64,000 bases of DNA from Centrapalus pauciflorus (GCA_020465985.1 JAANYP010002947.1:1197268-1261267); one strand, 5' to 3'; counted from the first letter of the stretch, positions 36,252-50,020 are shown. The notes: generated from the letters alone by a model not told the origin. Translations and numbers: made by a program.

Positions 36252-37486
36252 TGTAACATCCTGATGTTAAAATTACTGTATTTGAGGTTAATTAGTTTGA
36301 AATTTGTAATTTAAGTTGGATTGTATTTGATTAATTATCAAAGTTGGTTGTTTTATTTAGAAATTGATAATGTCAATTCATTAAGTTAATATGATTATTA
36401 TTAAGTGGTTGAAAGGATAAAATAAGAATTTAATCTTTATTTAATAGAATTTAAGAAATTGTTTGCTATGTTCAAGAATTTAAGAAATCTTAGAATTTCT
36501 AGTTTTAATTATTTAAGTATGATGATTTTTAAGTTATATATTAATAGTGAAATCAAGACACAAATCAATATTTAAGAAAAGTTAGAAAGTTGAGGGGTTA
36601 AATGTGTAAAAGGTTGGAAGTGGAAATTAAAAGACATAAGTCTTTTAATTTTTGGTTCATTCATATCATCTTCTCTCTGCTCTCTCCTTCTCTCTAAAAG
36701 AAAGAAAAATACGGTTCCTTCAACTTCTCAAATCAAGAACAACGAGGGCATCAAATTGGAGGCTGAAAATCGGGATTCAAGTCGTTTTGAAGGAACTATA
36801 AACATTACAAGCTTCGATTTAAGGTAAATATCTTTCAAAAATTTCGATTTTAAGAGTTTATGGTTCGGTTTTGGATGAAAACCGAATCTGAAATTTTGGG
36901 ATTCAAATGTTGGTGCATGTTAAATATTTTGATGGGTTTGTGTAAATCTAGTGTATTAGAAGTTTTGTACAAAATTTTAGGTTCTAAATCAAGTTATAAG
37001 TATGATTTTAAGAAGATAAGTCATGGGTTCTGGGTCTGTTGCATATATACCGAAACTACATATGGGGTACCGAAACCTTGATGGTTTCGGTATTAATCTA
37101 CTGAAACCTTCATAAGTACTGAAACCCACACACAATACTGAAATCTTTATGTGTACCGAAATCCCTAGTATATTTTAACCGACACCGCTACCGAAACTAG
37201 TTGGGAGGTACCGAAACCTTTAAGGGTACAAACTACCGAAACTCTCCGTCAATACCGAAACTATATATATGCATGCTTATATACTGAAACCTTTTTTATG
37301 TACTGAAACTCTAGTATGTATTGAAACAAAAAGGAGGTAAGGTTTCGGTACATATACCGAAACTAATTGAATGTACCGAAACTAGGTACTGAAACTTTTT
37401 GTATATACTGAAACCTTGTGAAGTGGGTACAGAAACCTATAAAATTTCAGTATTCCCTTCTTTTCCAGATACAATAAATATACACA

Positions 37487-37521
<35 letters not shown>

Positions 37522-38695
37522 CATCTCGGTTGGGTATAAACGGTTGGACATTTTTGGCAATCTCAAATATTGGATATTAAAAGTATAAACTTCAATATAA
37601 TTTCGACGGGTTAACACAATAAATTGTGAAACTTGGCGAGACTCATTATTAAACGAGAGATTGATGGTATTATTAAAGAGGATTTGATTATAAGTTTTGG
37701 ATGTTGGTTCCGAATGTTGTAATACTTATGATTGTACAAATTGATGTTAATTTGTTAAAGAACATGCAATAATGATATGTTTATCATATGGAAATGTAAC
37801 AGGTCCCTTGTGGTGTTGTTTAACCCACAGTGTGGTACTTTGTGGATCCGGTCAAAATTCCGAGGAGAAATAAAATTTGCTTAAAGATTAATAACGCACC
37901 CACTGTGAGTACATATGATTTCGCATGTTTATATCTGCTTTATGTTAGCTATTGCCTGCTGAGACATGTTGCTTCATTTATCGTTTGGAATTCTACTAAC
38001 TTGCGTAGATTTAGATGGAAATTCATACTTGTTGCATGTCCGTTCATTTGTTGTGCATCTAACGATGGACCGGTGGGTCGCATCTGTTACTCCGATGTTA
38101 CTGCGCTATATGACCCGGAGCTGATTCCTCCGAGGTTCTGGTAGGCAGTATGTCATCTCCGATGTTATGTCTGTCTCAGATGGTTGGGTTTCATACCGAG
38201 CTTTGGGCTCGTAGGAGCGACGACTCATGTGTGTCGTACTTTGTGTTCGTGGAGAGTGCACGACGTGTGTCGTCGGTGTAATCTTGTGGGCTTCATAAGA
38301 ATTTATAAAATGCGTAATCTGTGTATTCACTAAGCATTCGCTTATTGCTCAGTTGTTGATGTTTTTACAGGAAAAGGAAAATCTGCTGCCGGACCTTCTA
38401 GCTAGGTCAATAATTGTGAAGTCTTTGAAGAATATCTACTACTCAGCTTGGTAATTGGATAACGGGATGGTTTTTGTAATATGTATTTTGGGATGATTGT
38501 AATGTTATTGAGTATGTAGAATTACTATTGAAAACCTTATAGCACCGTAGGGTGTTTGTCACAGTTGTATTACTTTATTTTTGTATTTTAAATGTTTCCG
38601 CACTTTAATTAAGCTTTCAGATCATTATGTAATTGTATGTTGGTGATTAATCCTGGGTGTTATGTAATTGTGATTAATGTGACAAGAGTGTCACA
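36252..38695 (+). repeat. Right LTR of the Gypsy element
   Basis: 2444 bp, TGTAACATCC...GTGTCACA, followed by ATAAA. It holds the TACCGAAAC array and retains about 205 bp (about 38164-38368) absent from the left LTR. Confidence 0.92.
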
Positions 38696-38700
38696 ATAAA

Positions 38701-39134
38701 CTACATTTTCTTTAACTTTTTTATATATAAGAAATTAGAAATTACCTATATTTGGCAAATTACATGAATATATTGCTGATAGATAATTCGAAAAATACTC
38801 ACACAATAATATATCTACTGTCAGATTATTTATATACTAGTTTATTAATCCGTGTAATACACGGATAACTTTAATTAATTTGTTTTCTTAAAACTATATA
38901 AATTTAAAATTAATATTCAAACTTTTAATACTAATGATATTTTATATATCTTATTATAATTAATTTATATATAAATCATTTAAACAATAAAAAAACTAAT
39001 CATTAATAACTTTAAATTCATTATTATTATTTTTTTTATTATTACAATTAGTAATCAATAAATTCTTTTAAATATTGTTTGTTATGATTTTGTGGGATTT
39101 AAGGATCTAACAATGATCTTATCTTAAAAGTTAT
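38701..39134. repeat. Remainder of array unit 4 after the Gypsy insertion
   Basis: Continues the unit sequence (ctacattttctttaactttt...gggatttaaggatctaacaatgatctta) broken at 25603, and stops where the Athila LTR starts. Confidence 0.85.
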
Positions 39135-41371
39135 TGTCATGATAGAAGTATCTAGTGTTTCAGTCGACGCTTGTTGGAAAAGAAAAGTTTTCCCGTTCGA
39201 TCCGGTACTCGTGTTATTAGCCGCTCTCTTTCTTTTCTTTCAGTTTTTCCCTCTTTTCCATTCCCTTTTAAGCCCACTTGATTTTCATTTATTTCTTGAT
39301 CAAGTCTTGTAGATTCGAGGTTCTAGCAAGCTTATGTTCATCCATATTTCAATGTGTTACAATTGAGAGACTTTGTCAACCTAAACACGAGGGTTGAGTG
39401 TTCATTTAGTGAGTTTCTGCCATGCTTTTTTTTCTCAAAAAGTTTAGTATGTTTAGCTTCTATCCCTACCTTATGTTTAAAATGGTTCTTATTTTTGTCT
39501 TCCTAGCTATGTGTTCGGTTAAGTCGGAAATGCCTTAGGATTTTCATTCTTTGTCGAGAGTTGTCGAGTTTTTATGCGTTCTCAATTTTAAAGTCTATAT
39601 ATATGCTTGTGTAAGAGTTGCTTGAGGAGAAGCAAATGTTAAGTGTGGGAATGTTTGATATCGTCCAATTTGTACATGTTTTATCGGACGATATCTCAGG
39701 TTTTACATAGCTTTTTGGTTGTTTTTTTTGTCTCAAACTCGATCTTATAGATTTATGTTGTCATTTCAGGTGTTGGTTGAATAAATTGGAGTGAAAGGAG
39801 CTGAAACAAGCAGAACTCGGCGAGTTCACATCAAAACAGAAAGTCTAATCTGCTCAGAACTCAGCGAGTTCTCCTAGCCTACTCGGCGAGTTCAACCAAT
39901 TCCAGAACCAAATTCCCAAGCAGAACTCGGCGAGTTCATGCATGTACTCGGCGAGTACACCTGAAAGTACTTAATTTCTGAATATTCCTGATAAATGCCA
40001 GATGAAATAAGGAGTCGACAACGCATGAACTCGGCGAGTTCTCTTCACATACTCGGCGAGTTCCCCCTCCTGGAGATCAAATCAGAAGCTGACAGCACAT
40101 GAACTCGGCGAGTTCTTTTCTTATACTCGGTGAGTTCTCCCCAGCCTATAAAAGGAAGATTCTGCTCATTTATTAGAGAGACGATTTTTTATCAAAAATT
40201 TCATACACTTTTCTCTGATTTCTTGAGGAAGAAGGAAGGCAAAGGAAGCAGCTAACTTGGAGTTTTGGCTCAAAGGATTGCATCTTCATCACCATACGTT
40301 ATTAGGGGAGTTTTTCGTATACTTAAGTTTATCTTAATGTTTGGAATACTTGCTTATTGTATGATGATGTTTTACTCCATTAGCATGGAGTAGTTTTGCT
40401 ATGTAATCAATTGGGTAGCAAACCCTAGACAATGGATGATTTATATCTGTATGTAATCAGATAATATATCGAAGTTTGCGTATTTTGAATGAAAATCTTG
40501 TTGTTATGTTTAGACTTGTTAAACTTGCTATGAATGCTTCATTATTTCCATAACGAGAGTTCGAAGTAGTTGGTATTTGTTTTTGATAAACCAAACACTT
40601 TGGTGAAGTTGAATCTTTCTACTAGAGATGGTGAAAGAGTATGTTTAATCCGTGTTTTCATAATAATAAGAGGGGATTTATGTTTTTATGAGAATATAAC
40701 ATGAATTTTATGTATTTGGTATTAACCGAATCATCTTTCAAAAGTCGTAAACTTGTTGTGAACATTCGGATTTGCATAACTCAAGTTTTGAACATTTAAA
40801 ATAGGTTTTCGTGTTCACGTCGTGAGTTATGGGATTATTGTGCTAAAGCGAGAGATCCATATAGCTAAATGATCATTGTTCATATGCTAAATCGATATTT
40901 TATTCATGTATAAGAGATTTAAGTGGATATGATATTGGTTGTTATGATAAATTAGTATCAAACATATCTTAGAGATTTGTGTGTTTGTTGCTTTGGAATC
41001 ATAACTGATATATTATCTAATTTGCGCTTTAAATTGTTCATCTGATGTTTAGGGGGAGTGATCCCATTTGATTACATGTTTCCTTTTATAAAAAATCTTA
41101 GTATTTAATTCCTTAGGATTGTGTGTGTAGTTTTGATAAATCTTTGGTCATTAATTTAGTTTAGTCATAGTTTAAACCAATCTAAATTCATAGCTAATTA
41201 TTAACCGACGACTTATTATCATTATTCCACCAGATTGTCCCTGAGTTCGATACCCGGACTTACATAAGCTATACTAGTATACGATAGGTGATACTTGCCT
41301 ATTTTTCCGCTAGTTTTAGTTTATTTATTTCCATTTCTTAATTAAAATTAAGGTGTGCTAGCGGCACATCA
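39135..41371 (+). repeat. Left LTR of the Athila element
   Basis: About 2237 bp, TGTCATGATAGAAGTATC...GCGGCACATCA. Matches 51086-52053 closely over its first 0.9 kb. It contains the cluster of ACTCGGCGAGTTC palindromes. Confidence 0.85.
39810..40140 (+). repeat. Cluster of ACTCGGCGAGT palindromes in the Athila LTR
   Basis: Nine copies of (A)ACTCGGCGAGTT(C), each with five-base inverted arms around GGC, at about 39815, 39860, 39880, 39923, 39941, 40028, 40051, 40103 and 40122. Several occur as pairs: a copy starting gaactc, then one starting tactc 6-8 bases later. Confidence 0.85.
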
Positions 41372-41377
41372 AGTTTT

Positions 41378-41395
41378 TGGCGCCGTTGCCGGGGA
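41378..41395 (+). other. Primer-binding site of the Athila element (Asp-tRNA type)
   Basis: TGGCGCCGTTGCCGGGGA a few bases after the LTR end, the site typical of Athila/Tat elements. Confidence 0.85.
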
Positions 41396-41550
41396 CAATA
41401 ACGGTGATTTTGAAAACGGTTGAACGTTTCTATATTAGCGATTCTTTCGGAGATTTATCTCCGAAAGTTAATTTCATTGTCTTTATTTCATTGCATTACC
41501 AATTCTTGTTCTAGGTTACCCGTTGGTGTCCCTTTCTCTTGTAGGAGTTT

Positions 41551-43255
41551 ATGAATCGAAATCTCCTCTCGGTTCTAACCGAACCATTGACAGATCCGGA
41601 GAAATTAATTTGAAAAAAGAATAAGCAAAAGGAAGGAGAACCTTCGGTTGAGCAAGAAGCACCATCAACACCACCATCCGCATCTCCAATTATAGTAGAG
41701 AATCTTGAGGCTTCGGGACAACGAACCGAACCCAAAGTCGAAGCCAAGATGGCGGAGGAAGATAACTGCACGATGAGGGAACGTTACAAGGCGACCAACA
41801 TCGGGTCGGGGTCGGCAATCATACGCCATCCCGTTCAAGCACCACATTACGAGATCAAAACAAATTATCTCCAATACTTGAATCAAATGTGCCCCTTCGA
41901 TGGACTTGACTCCGATGATCCGAACGCGAATCTAACTCGGTTCTTGGACGTTTGCGATATGATTAAGATTCGGGAGATGCCCGAAGAATCCTTGTATCTT
42001 CGTTTGTTCCCATATACGTTGAGGGGAGCCGCACAAACGTGGGTTGAGTCACTTGCGCCACAATCGATTACAACTTGGGAGGAACTTGTAGACCGGTTCC
42101 TAATGCGGTATTTCCCTCCCTCTAAAAATGCTCGTTTCAAAAATGACATTAGTAATTTTTTTGCACGAAAGCGAGGAGTCATTGTAAGAAGCATGGGAAC
42201 GGTACAAGGGGCTTTTGAGAAAGTGTCCACATCACGAGTTGGACGCGTACAACCAAGTTTACACATTCTACATCGGGCTTTTGATTTCAACACGGCAAAT
42301 ATTAGATTTGAATGCCGGTGGATGTGTAATGGACAAAAAGCCAACTGATGCTTACAAAGCAATAGAAACCGCGGCCACTAACACTCATGAGTGGCACTCT
42401 TCGACGCATAGAGTCGTATGCGGTGCTTTGAAGCATGGAGATGATGTGAGTTCGCTTAAAGAGGAGGTTGCTAAAATGGGTAAACAAATAGTCCAACTTC
42501 AAAACCCGAGATTAGCAAACCATGTTTGTCAATTGTGTGACGGTCCTCATACCGCAAACGAGTGCACCAAAAGGTTGACACTTCTTAGTAGACAATCCAC
42601 CGTCAAGTCTATTCAAGAAGTGTGTCAACTTTGTGGAGGACCACACACGGCAAGAGATTGTGGGAATGACGACGCGGAGGAAACATTGGAAGAAGATGTG
42701 TTGTATTCTTACGGGGATAGATTTGATAACCAAAGGGGAAAGCTAACTTTTCAACCACCACCTCAACAATACTACAATCCCAATGTTGACAATCGGAATC
42801 ATCCAAATTTCCGATGGCGTCAACCAAATGACCAAGCTCCGGCGGTACCACGGGGATTTGAGGGTGCTAGTTCTTCCAACCCAAACCAAAGAAACAACTC
42901 ATACCAACCTCGTCATCCCAACACCGCCCAATACCAATCCTGACAACAACATCAACCAACCAATACATCACAACAACCACACCAAGATACAAATATCACC
43001 ACTCCATCGACCGAAACCAAGCCCACCCTTGAAGATATAGTGAGGGGACAACAAGCTTCCATTCAAAATCTCGAAAAACAAATGAGGCAACTCACTCAAC
43101 TACTTCTTGACAAAGAAAGGGGAAAGGGTACATTGCCTTCCAACACGGAAGTCAATCCGAAAGAGTACGTTAAAGCAATCAATTTGAGGAGTGGTAAAAT
43201 TCTTGAACCTGTTTCTAATTCGGTTTCAAATGATGTTGTTGTTGATGATGTGTAG
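41551..43255 (+). pseudogene. Athila gag, broken
   Basis: Starts at ATG 41551, with a TGA at 41611-41613. The capsid-like core (41749-42348) has FDGLDSDDPNANLTRFLDVC, RLFPYTLRGAAQTWVESL and TTWEELVDRFLMRYFPPSK. A frameshift at about 42190-42215 leads into the next frame (42215-42943) with two CCHC knuckles, CQLCDGPHTANEC and CQLCGGPHTARDC, and a Gln/Asn/Pro-rich tail ending in a stop. The segment 43040-43255 (EKQMRQLTQLL, NPKEYVKAINLRSGK) continues that frame up to a TAG. The product would be the particle protein. Confidence 0.88.
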
Positions 43256-43390
43256 GTTGAACCGGAAAAGGAGGCTACAAAGGACGAGGCACAAACTTCA
43301 AGCCCACCAAGTACCGTGCAAGTCCAACCTCCTATCGCAACATAAGTCCTGATCGCCAAGCCGAAGGCACCTTTCCCAAGTCGGTTAAAA

Positions 43391-46300
43391 ATGGAAAAGG
43401 ATGAGGCCCAATTTCACAAATTCCTTGAGCTATTTAAACAATTGCATATTAATTTACCTTTTATTGATGTTATCTCACAAATGCCTAATTATGCTAGGTT
43501 TCTCAAGGATATTATCACCAACAATAGGAAGCTCGAAGGGGTATCGGCTGTGGTCATGAACGAGGAATGCTCGGCGGTGCTACAAAACAAACTACCTCAG
43601 AAGCTAACGGATCCAGGGAGTTTTACTATTCCTTGCCACATTGGTAGTTTAGTTATCACAAATGCACTTGCGGATCTCGGGGCAAGCATAAATTTGATGC
43701 CCACTTCTTTATATGAAAAATTGCATTTAGGAGATCCGCAACCGACTATAATGAGCATTCAATTGGCCGATCGGTCAATAAAGTATCCAAGGGGAGTAGT
43801 TGAAAATGTGCTTGTAAAAGTTGATAAATTTGTGTTCCCCGCGGATTTTGTGATCCTAGACATGGAGGAAGATAACCGTGTACCCCTTATCTTAGGGAGG
43901 CCCTTTTAGGACACTTCACGAGCTATAATTGATGTGTTTGATAAAAAGCTTACGTTGAAAGTCGGTAATGAGTCTGTCACATTTTCAATTGATAAGGCCA
44001 TGCAACATGCATCATTTACGGATGGCACTTGTTACCACGTGCACGCATTTGAAGAAGCTTTTGAGTTTGATTTCTCATCTCTTTTTTCATACAACTCCAA
44101 AGAAATCTACTCAATAGATGAGGGGAAAAAGGTCGTTGATTTTGAAATTTTTTTGGGAGAGTCGACACCATTGTCGACCATTGATCCACCCCTATTCACT
44201 TTGGATGTTGATTCCGTTTCCCACAATCATAATTCTTGTCGGGTTAAGTCATCTCTCGAAGACCCACCAATTCTTGAGCTCAAAGAGATCCCAAGCCATC
44301 TCGAGTATGCATTCCTCCTTGAGGAGTCTAAGTTGCCGGTTATAATTTCATCGAGTCTTTCAGGCGACCAAAAAATTAGACTCCTCAACATTCTTCGAGC
44401 CCACAAAGGGGCTATTGCATGGAAAATTACCGACATCAAGGGTATTAGTCCTTTGTTTTGCACGCACAAAATTTTGATGGAGGAGGACTTCAAACCCGTT
44501 GTCCAAAGACAACGTCGTTTGAACCCTAATATGATTGAGGTGGTAAAGAAAGAGGTAATTAAGCTTCTTGATTCCGGATTGATATATCCGATCTCGGATA
44601 GCCCGTGGGTGAGTCCGGTACAAGTCGTGCCCAAAAAAGGCGGCATGATTATCGTTCACAATGAAAACAATGAGATCATACCAACGAGAACGGTAACGGG
44701 ATGGCGTGTATGCATCGACTATCGCAAACTAAACGATGCCACCCGTAAGGATCACTTTCCTTTACCGTTCATGGATCAAATGTTAGAACGATTGGCCGGA
44801 AATCAATTCTATTGTTTTCTTGATGGGTTTTCGGGATATTTTCAAATTCCTATCAATCCCGATGACCAAGAGAAAACAACTTTCACTTGCCCATATGGAA
44901 CTTATGCTGCCGGATGCCTTTCGGGTTGTGCAACGCACCCGCCACATTCCAAAGGTGTATGATGGCAATTTTTCATGATATGATTGAGAGCTTTATGGAA
45001 GTTTTCATGGATGATTTTTCGGTCTATGGGGATTCATTCGATTCATGCCTAGCAAATCTTGATCGCATGCTTGCTCGTTGTGAGGAAACGAACCTCGTTT
45101 TGAATTGGGAGAAGTGTCATTTTATGGTACAAGAGGGTATTGTCTTGGGACATAAGATCTCAAGTGTGGGAATTGAGGTGGATAGAGCCAAAATTGACAC
45201 TATCTCGAAGCTTCCTCCTCCCACAAATGTGAAAGGCATTAGAAGTTTTCTCGGTCATGCGGGCTTTTACCGTCGGTTTATCAAAGATTTTTCAAAGATC
45301 ACACGCCCGATGACCCAACTTCTCGAAAGGACACCCCGTTTGTCTTTTCCCAAGAATGCCGAGATTCTTTCGAACTCTTCAAGGATAAGCTCACACACGC
45401 TCTTATCATGATAGCTCCCGATTGGTCCCAACCTTTCGAGCTTATGTGTGATGCTAGTGATTTCGCCGTAGGGGCCGTTTTGGGCCAACGAGTCAATAAT
45501 CACTTCCAACCGATTTATTGCGCAAGTAAGACGCTAACAGATGCTCAAGAGAATTATACTACTACCGAGAAGGAACTTCTCGCCGTTGTCTTTGCATTTG
45601 ATAAATTCCGGTCCTATCTCGTTTTGTCCAAAACTGTTGTTTACACCGATCATTCGGCTCTTCGGTTCTTGTTTTCTAAACAAGACGCCAAACCTCGTCT
45701 TATCCGTTGGATTCTTCTTCTACAAGAATTCGACATCGAAATTAAGGATAAGAAAGGAGCCGAGAATCTCGCGGCCGATCACCTCTCCTGTCTTGAAAAT
45801 CCAAATCTTGAAGGGCTTCATGATTCATTCATCAATGACAAATTTCCGGATGAATCCATGATGAAGCTCGTTGTTGATTCCGAGGCTCCTTGGTTCGCCG
45901 ACATTGCCAATTATCTAGCTTGCGGTATATTGGTTAAAGGCATGTCGTTCCAACAAAAGCGAAAGCTTCTCTCCGATTGCAAGTATTATTTTTGGGAGGA
46001 TCCTTTCCTTTTCAGATGATTCGCCGTTGTGTGTTTGGCAAAGAGTGCCAAGAAATTCTACATCACTGTCACATCGGACCGACTGGTGGTCATTTGGGAC
46101 CAAGTAACACCGTCAAAAAGGTGTTCGATTCTGGTTTCTATTGGCCGACCATTTATAGAGATTCATACTCCATGGTCCAAACTTGTGACCAATCTCAAAG
46201 ATCCATAAACATCTCCGAACGAGATGAAATGCCCCAAAATCCAATTCAAATTTGTGAGGTCTTTGATGTTTGGGGGATCGATTTCATGGGGCCGTTCCCC

Positions 46301-47171
46301 CCTTCTCGTGGCAACAAGTACATTCTCGTGGCCGTTGACTATGTCTTCATATAGGCCAAGGCTCAAGCCTTGCCCTCAAACGATGCCCGAGTTGTACTAA
46401 AATTTCTTGAAAAAGCTCTTCTCCCGGTTTGGTGCTCCTAAGGCCTTGATTAGTGATCGTGGGACACACTTTTGTAACTCCCAAATGGAAAAGGCCTTAG
46501 CTCGATACGGTGTGAAACATCGCACCGGCACTTCATATCACCCATAATCAAGTGGGCAAGTCGAGGTCACAAACCATGGATTGAAAAGAATCTTGGAGAA
46601 AACGGTTGGAAACAATCGTAAGGAGTGGTCCGATAAGTTGGATGATGCACTTTGGGCGTTTAGAACGACCTTTAAAACTCCAATCGGCACCACTCCATTT
46701 CGTTTGGTATATGGGAAATCTTGTCATCAACCCGTCGAGATTGAGCATAAGGCGTTTAGGGCCTTAAAAGAATGCAATCTTGATCTTTCCTTGTCCGGTG
46801 AGCTACGAAGGGCTCAATTGCTTAAAGTGGATGAATTACGACTCCAAGCTTACGAAAATTCAAGCATTTATAAGGAAAAGACCAAGAATTTTCACGATGC
46901 TCATCTCAAAAAACGTTCCGACATCCGTGAGGGGGACCAGGTTTTGCTCTTTAATTCTAGATTGAAACTTTTTCCCGAAAAATTGAGATCTCGTTGGTCC
47001 GGGCCTTACACCATTAATAAAGTATTTCCGTATGGCACTTTCGAATTGCTTGATCCTAACGGCAATGAAACATTCAAAGTAAATGGCCAACGGTTGAAAA
47101 AATACTTTGAGAATTCGGAAGTTATTGGTGAGGATGTCGAAGCCCTCACATTGTTGCGTATCGAAAATTAA
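43391..47171 (+). pseudogene. Athila pol, broken (protease, RT, RNase H, integrase)
   Basis: Protease 43391-43909 has LADLGASINLMP, then a stop. RT starts in 43934-44962 (VCIDYRKLNDATRKDHFPLPF, FLDGFSGYFQI), shifts frame at about 44900-44960 and continues at 44887-45411 (MPFGLCNAPATF, FMDDFSVYG). RNase H lies in 45408-46019 after another shift. The integrase zinc region (HHCHIGPTGGHLG, CDQSQRS) is in 45977-46354 and lacks a clean CxxC. The core is interrupted between 46355 and 46580 by stops (SDRGTHFCN remains visible). The C-terminal part is 46581-47171. At least four frameshifts and several stops. Confidence 0.9.
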
Positions 47172-48559
47172 ATTGGAGGCCAAGTCAAGCTTAAGACTCG
47201 AAGTTAAATAAGCACGTCCTTCGATTCTGTTCATTGTTTGTTTTGTTTCTGCTTTTCCGTGTTTTCACGGTCGAAAAATTTCGTTGTTGTTGTATTGTTT
47301 CATCTTGTTTAAATTTTCTGGGTTAAATAGTGCAGTTCTGGAGAGAACTCACTGAGTTCCTTGACTGATAAACATTCTGGAATTTGGCATACTCGCCGGG
47401 TTCAGCTCATATACTCCCCGAGTTCAAGTTAAACTGAACATTCTGAAATGTGGGTGAACTCGCCGAGTTCAGGCCCATACTCGCGGAGTATGTGGACCTG
47501 AACTCATTCTGTTTCGATGCTCTTAAAAAAATTAATTTTCCGTCACCTCCTCGCCGGAATCTCGCCGGATTTTCTACAAACTCTACACTTTCATCCATCT
47601 CATATCAATCTCTTGGTACATTCTTTGTCCCTTGTTACGAAATTTCAAGAATCTCTCATGCCAGCTTTCATTTTTTTAGCCTTTTTAGTGTATTTTTGTT
47701 AAATATTCATGATAATATTTTACATTCTTGTGTTGTGTTGTGCTTTTTTTTTTTTTGATTTTCGTACTTGTTGGTGCATTTTTATCTTCTTATTTTAAGT
47801 TATATGTTTAGATTTTAGGAATTTTGTGGTAGATCTTGAATTTTTCGTATGTGTTAGTTATTTAAATTTTTATGGTTATTTTTGTTTAGTTGTGTAGTAG
47901 TTTTGTTTAATGGTTTTATTTTTAGGGGTTCCGTGAAATTTTTGCATTTAGCAAGTTTAAAGTATGTATTTTTAGGCTAGAATTATATTTTTGTTCGTTA
48001 ATTGTTAGTTGATAATTTGGTAATTATTGTCAAATTGCAAAATTATCATGTATCTTTTTATTTATGTTCTTGTAGATAACTTCTATTTTTCAAAAAAATT
48101 TCGTGTTTTTAAGTTCACATTATTGAGTTCTGTTTTGTACGTGTTGTTGCATGCAATGCTTTGTCGTGTAGCTATTTATAGGTTGTATATTTTGTCGTCT
48201 AATGCATGCATAGTGTCTTATTTCAATACTTACTTTATTTTTGTTTAGCTTTCTGTGCCTTGTGATTTTTATTTTTTGTGGATAGTTTCTTCTTATCTTT
48301 AGTTTATTTTTGCATGAGAGATCACTTTGGGATTGCCAATTGGAAAGACACATGTCTTCTTGCATTTCATGCATGATATGTTTGATTGAGTCTTGTAGTT
48401 GTAGTTATCTCGGTTCTTTTGTGAGATGTCGGGATTTAGTCCCAACAATAAGTGTGGGAATGGTTGTGCTGCATGCTGTGGTTTTCTTTAGCCCTTCATA
48501 ATTTTAATGCTAAAGTGTTGCTCGAATTCTCACCCTCGCTCCTCCATTATGATACAGAT
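47172..48559 (+). promoter_or_regulatory. Non-coding stretch between Athila pol and ORF3
   Basis: About 1.4 kb, T-rich, without a credible gene. Near its start (about 47340-47495) it holds decayed relatives of the LTR palindrome: gaactcactgagttc, tactcgccgggttc, tactccccgagttc, gaactcgccgagttc and tactcgcggagta. A T-rich stretch of over 1 kb follows up to the ORF3 ATG, compatible with an intron or a promoter leader. Confidence 0.5.
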
Positions 48560-50020
48560 ATGTCTGGCGCACCAAAACGCGGTCGAGCTGGCACCTCCCG
48601 CCAACGGCGACCCTCCCCGGAGTCAGATTCTAGCAATGATGACGTCCAAATAAGGATGATCTATAATGCCGGTCATTTATTCTTGACTTTCTCCGGGGTC
48701 CCCAATGGACAGCGGCGGGAGTATCGAGAGCTGTTAATTAGTTTGGCGAGTCGAGAACTCGACTCATGAAGGTACCTGAATTGGGACTTTCTGGGTCGGG
48801 TTCACTGCGACCCGCCTCACCCAAATATCCCTAAGCAGCTGGAGCTCGCGTTTTCTGTGGTGCACGGAGGGTTCACGTCCCGGGCCTGGTATAACCTAGT
48901 CAATATCAGAGTGCCCGTATATGCCGAGTTGTGCCTAGAGTTCTTCTCGACATATTCTTTTAGCGAGGCCATCACTAATATGAAGGCCCGGAACACCATC
49001 CGTTTTAGGCTCGGAGGAGTGAGTTGGTCTATGTCTGTTCTGGAGCTGTGTCGGCATCTCGATCTTTATTCGGATTCGGATGTCCGACACCGAGATTTCG
49101 ATGACTATTTATCTGGAGGGGTTAGGAAGGCGCCGACAAATTTTGATTATAGTTTCTGGGACGAGATCGCCGTGGGTAATTACCACATATCCAGGGCTTA
49201 CGAGTCCAAGCTCCGCAACCCATTTCATAGGCTTCTGCATAGAATTATCACAGTCGATGGCTTTATCCGGAGAGAGGGTCAGGAAAAGATCACCAAGCCT
49301 GACCTTTGGCTCTTGCATTCTATTCTCCACCCGGAAGCATACGTGTCTCTACCCTACCAGTTGGTGGTGTACTTTTTGCACGTCGCCACAGGTCGCACTG
49401 GAGCCAGCGCCCTATGCGCCGGGCGGTTTATTACCCGCCTGGCTCGATCGTTCAATTTGTTAACCCCCTCGGTGCTCCGAGGGCTTAGAGAGCGACCCGA
49501 CAGGAGACACGGATGATCTTTATTTCCGGAGAGCTAAGATCACGCAGATGCCTATGGGTCGCGAGGAGATGATTTTGATGTGCCCAGTCCTTCCCCCGCA
49601 GCAGCCCAGCAGCAGCAGCAAGAGCCACAACAGCCGCAACCATCCCAGTCATCTTACTTTAATTTCGGCCCGGCCCCATACCCTTGGGATGCTAGGTTTG
49701 ATAGGCTGGACGACTGCTTTGGCCACATGACCTTAGACCAGGATATGCTTCAGGAGAACTACGGCCTTCTGCAGGAGCAGAATCATCTGCTCCGGCAGAA
49801 CCTCAGCAACACCGACCATTTCGGGTCGGTGTATAATCAGCAGATCCAAGAGACTGGACGTTACTTGCAACATATTTAGACATCCGTGGATAGTCTCTTT
49901 AGTGTTCAGCCTCCCGAGTATCAGCTGCAGCAGCCTCCGGCCCCGTCCCCTTATTAGTACTATCCTTACATGCCATGGGACGCTCGCCAGTATCCCCTGC
50001 CGCCACCCGAAGATGACTGA
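48560..50020 (+). pseudogene. Athila ORF3 (env-position protein), broken
   Basis: Starts MSGAPKRGRAGTSRQ at 48560 and stops at 48767-48769. It resumes in the same frame through 49516 (FFSTYSF, FRLGGVSWSMSVLELCRHLDLYSDSD, KPDLWLLHSIL), then shifts frame near 49500 and returns near 49560. The C-terminal segment (from 49580) is Gln/Pro-rich with a Leu/Gln helical region (MLQENYGLLQEQNHLLRQNL). In Athila elements an ORF in this position is called env-like, but I see no signal peptide or membrane anchor here. The FRLGGVSW-type domain recurs in plant retrotransposon ORFs of unknown function. Confidence 0.75.

Noticed and set aside
37830..38144. ORF of 104 codons in the right Gypsy LTR
   Set aside because: Lies within the LTR, the left LTR copy is altered and interrupted, and no domain is recognisable.
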